Position numbers and translations under genes: made by a program. Source: Devosia crocina (GTDB lineage: Bacteria > Pseudomonadota > Alphaproteobacteria > Rhizobiales > Devosiaceae). Taken from it: a stretch of DNA of 64,000 bases. The stretch is taken from assembly GCF_900116545.1 (NCBI RefSeq), contig NZ_FPCK01000003.1:434001-498000 (forward strand). The letters are read 5' to 3'. Positions 63,328 to 64,000 of this stretch are shown piece after piece. Position 1 is the stretch's first letter; each line of letters starts with the position of its first letter. A model generated the notes under the pieces. It saw only the letters and a list, made by a program, of their open reading frames with translations. It was not told the origin of the DNA and searched no databases.

Positions 63328-64000
63328 GTGACCACTCCTCCGCCGACCCAAGCCCATGAGGCGCTCGCCGCTGAAACGTTTCGGCGCTCACGCGGCCGGT
63401 GGCGCTGGATCGCCTTTGCCGTTGCGGTTCTCGCGGTGCTTGCCGTCTGGGGGCGCTTTGCCGTGCCCGGCAGCACAGGGGGCGAGGTGGTGGCGCGTGT
63501 GACCCTTAACGGCACCATCACCACCAATGCGGCGCGCCAGCAATTGCTCGAGGACCTGATCGAGGACGACCGGGTCAAGGCGGTCGTGGTGGCGATCAAT
63601 TCTCCAGGCGGCACCACGGCGGGCGGGGAAGAGCTTTATGAGGTGTTGCGGCGCCTCAGCGCTGAAAAGCCCACCGTTGCCGTCATTCATGAACTCGGCG
63701 CCTCGGCGGCTTACATGACCGCGATCGGCACCGACCGGATCTTTGCCCGGCGCCTCTCGATCGTCGGCTCCATCGGGGTCCTATACCAGCATATCAATGC
63801 CGGAAAGCTGCTCGATACCATCGGCATTGACTTCGACAAGATCGCCTCGGGCCCGCTCAAGGCCGAACCCGATATCAACGAGCCGCTGGTGGGCGCACCG
63901 CGCGAATCGCTTGGGCAATTGGTGGAGGACAGTTTCGCCTGGTTCGTCGACATCGTTGCCGAACGGCGCGGCATGAGCCGGCCGGAAGCCCTGGCGCTCG
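63328..64000 (+). CDS. sppA: Signal peptide peptidase SppA, S49 family (5' part, C terminus outside window)
   Basis: SppA is an inner-membrane serine protease that digests cleaved signal peptides at the periplasmic face. About 224 codons are present. An N-terminal membrane anchor (WRWIAFAVAVLAVLAVWGRF, about 28-47) precedes the S49 domain. It contains VVVAINSPGGTTAGGEELYEVLRRL and HELGASAAYMTA with the candidate nucleophile Ser126; the catalytic Lys is expected further on near LKAEPD. GTG at 63328 has AGGA seven bases upstream. The frame runs off the window end. Confidence 0.93.
   Translation, partial: MTTPPPTQAHEALAAETFRRSRGRWRWIAFAVAVLAVLAVWGRFAVPGSTGGEVVARVTLNGTITTNAARQQLLEDLIEDDRVKAVVVAINSPGGTTAGGEELYEVLRRLSAEKPTVAVIHELGASAAYMTAIGTDRIFARRLSIVGSIGVLYQHINAGKLLDTIGIDFDKIASGPLKAEPDINEPLVGAPRESLGQLVEDSFAWFVDIVAERRGMSRPEALAL

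Overview
The window is a high-GC chromosomal segment of an alphaproteobacterium. Gene content and order point to Hyphomicrobiales (Rhizobiales), possibly near Devosia or Pelagibacterium; that family-level guess is inference. The evidence is the group-typical runs mutS-glnD-murJ-trpS-usp, rimP-nusA-ylxR-infB, miaB-phoH-ybeY-corC, lptCAB-rpoN-hpf-ptsN, hsp20-DUF1150, rpmI-rplT with pheST, addB-addA-trxA and cmk-rpsA, plus TIGR02300, a HWE-family kinase and short-form RNase D. Nearly every gene is housekeeping. I see no prophage, insertion sequence, CRISPR array or toxin-antitoxin module.

Layout. 1-9437 (+): mutS (3' end), glnD, murJ, trpS, a universal stress protein, trmB and a ketopantoate-reductase-like gene. 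9483-10787 (-): a GAF-GGDEF-PilZ diguanylate cyclase. 10953-17429 (+): rimP-nusA-ylxR-infB with its own promoter, then a terminator and a DJ-1/PfpI gene. 17677-18327 (-): an L,D-transpeptidase lipoprotein, divergent from an unknown membrane protein. 19191-24051 (-): pnp, rpsO, a HWE sensor kinase and a small acidic-tailed protein. 24150-28506 (+): miaB, phoH, ybeY, corC. 28593-30559 (-): nfuA and metK. 30766-36248 (+): rnd, lptC-lptA-lptB, rpoN, hpf, ptsN. 36363-37084 (-): hsp20 and DUF1150. 37225-38076 (+): a GT2 glycosyltransferase. 38087-40227: a TetR regulator divergent from a DHA2-type efflux pump. 40367-46264 (+): rpmI-rplT, pheS-pheT, folC. 46417-59904 (-): a GH3 glycosidase, trxA, addA, addB, a sugar nucleotidyltransferase, a YcaQ-like protein, a PF10081-type membrane hydrolase, tRNA-Ala(GGC) and TIGR02300. 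60096-64000 (+): cmk, rpsA, a GNAT acetyltransferase and sppA (5' end).

The most interesting material is regulatory. The metK leader carries several mutually exclusive structures, including a terminator and an SD-sequestering helix, with partial resemblance to the SAM/SAH riboswitch. hsp20 has an RpoH-type promoter and a ROSE-like RNA thermometer ending in the characteristic G.G-mismatched SD hairpin. rpoN is preceded by a good -24/-12 sigma-54 promoter, hpf by a perfect FNR/FixK box, and nfuA by a perfect TTAGAA-N3-TTCTAA (ICE/Irr-type) palindrome over its likely -10. A nested stem element lies between miaB and phoH, and a cluster of inverted repeats lies upstream of the unknown membrane protein. 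Four kinds of intergenic palindromic repeat are present; one kind brackets pheST.

Several conserved neighbourhoods look rearranged: infB is not followed by rbfA-truB, and rpsO-pnp is inverted and displaced. corC is not followed by lnt, cmk lacks aroA, and the MurU-like gene lacks its usual kinase partner.
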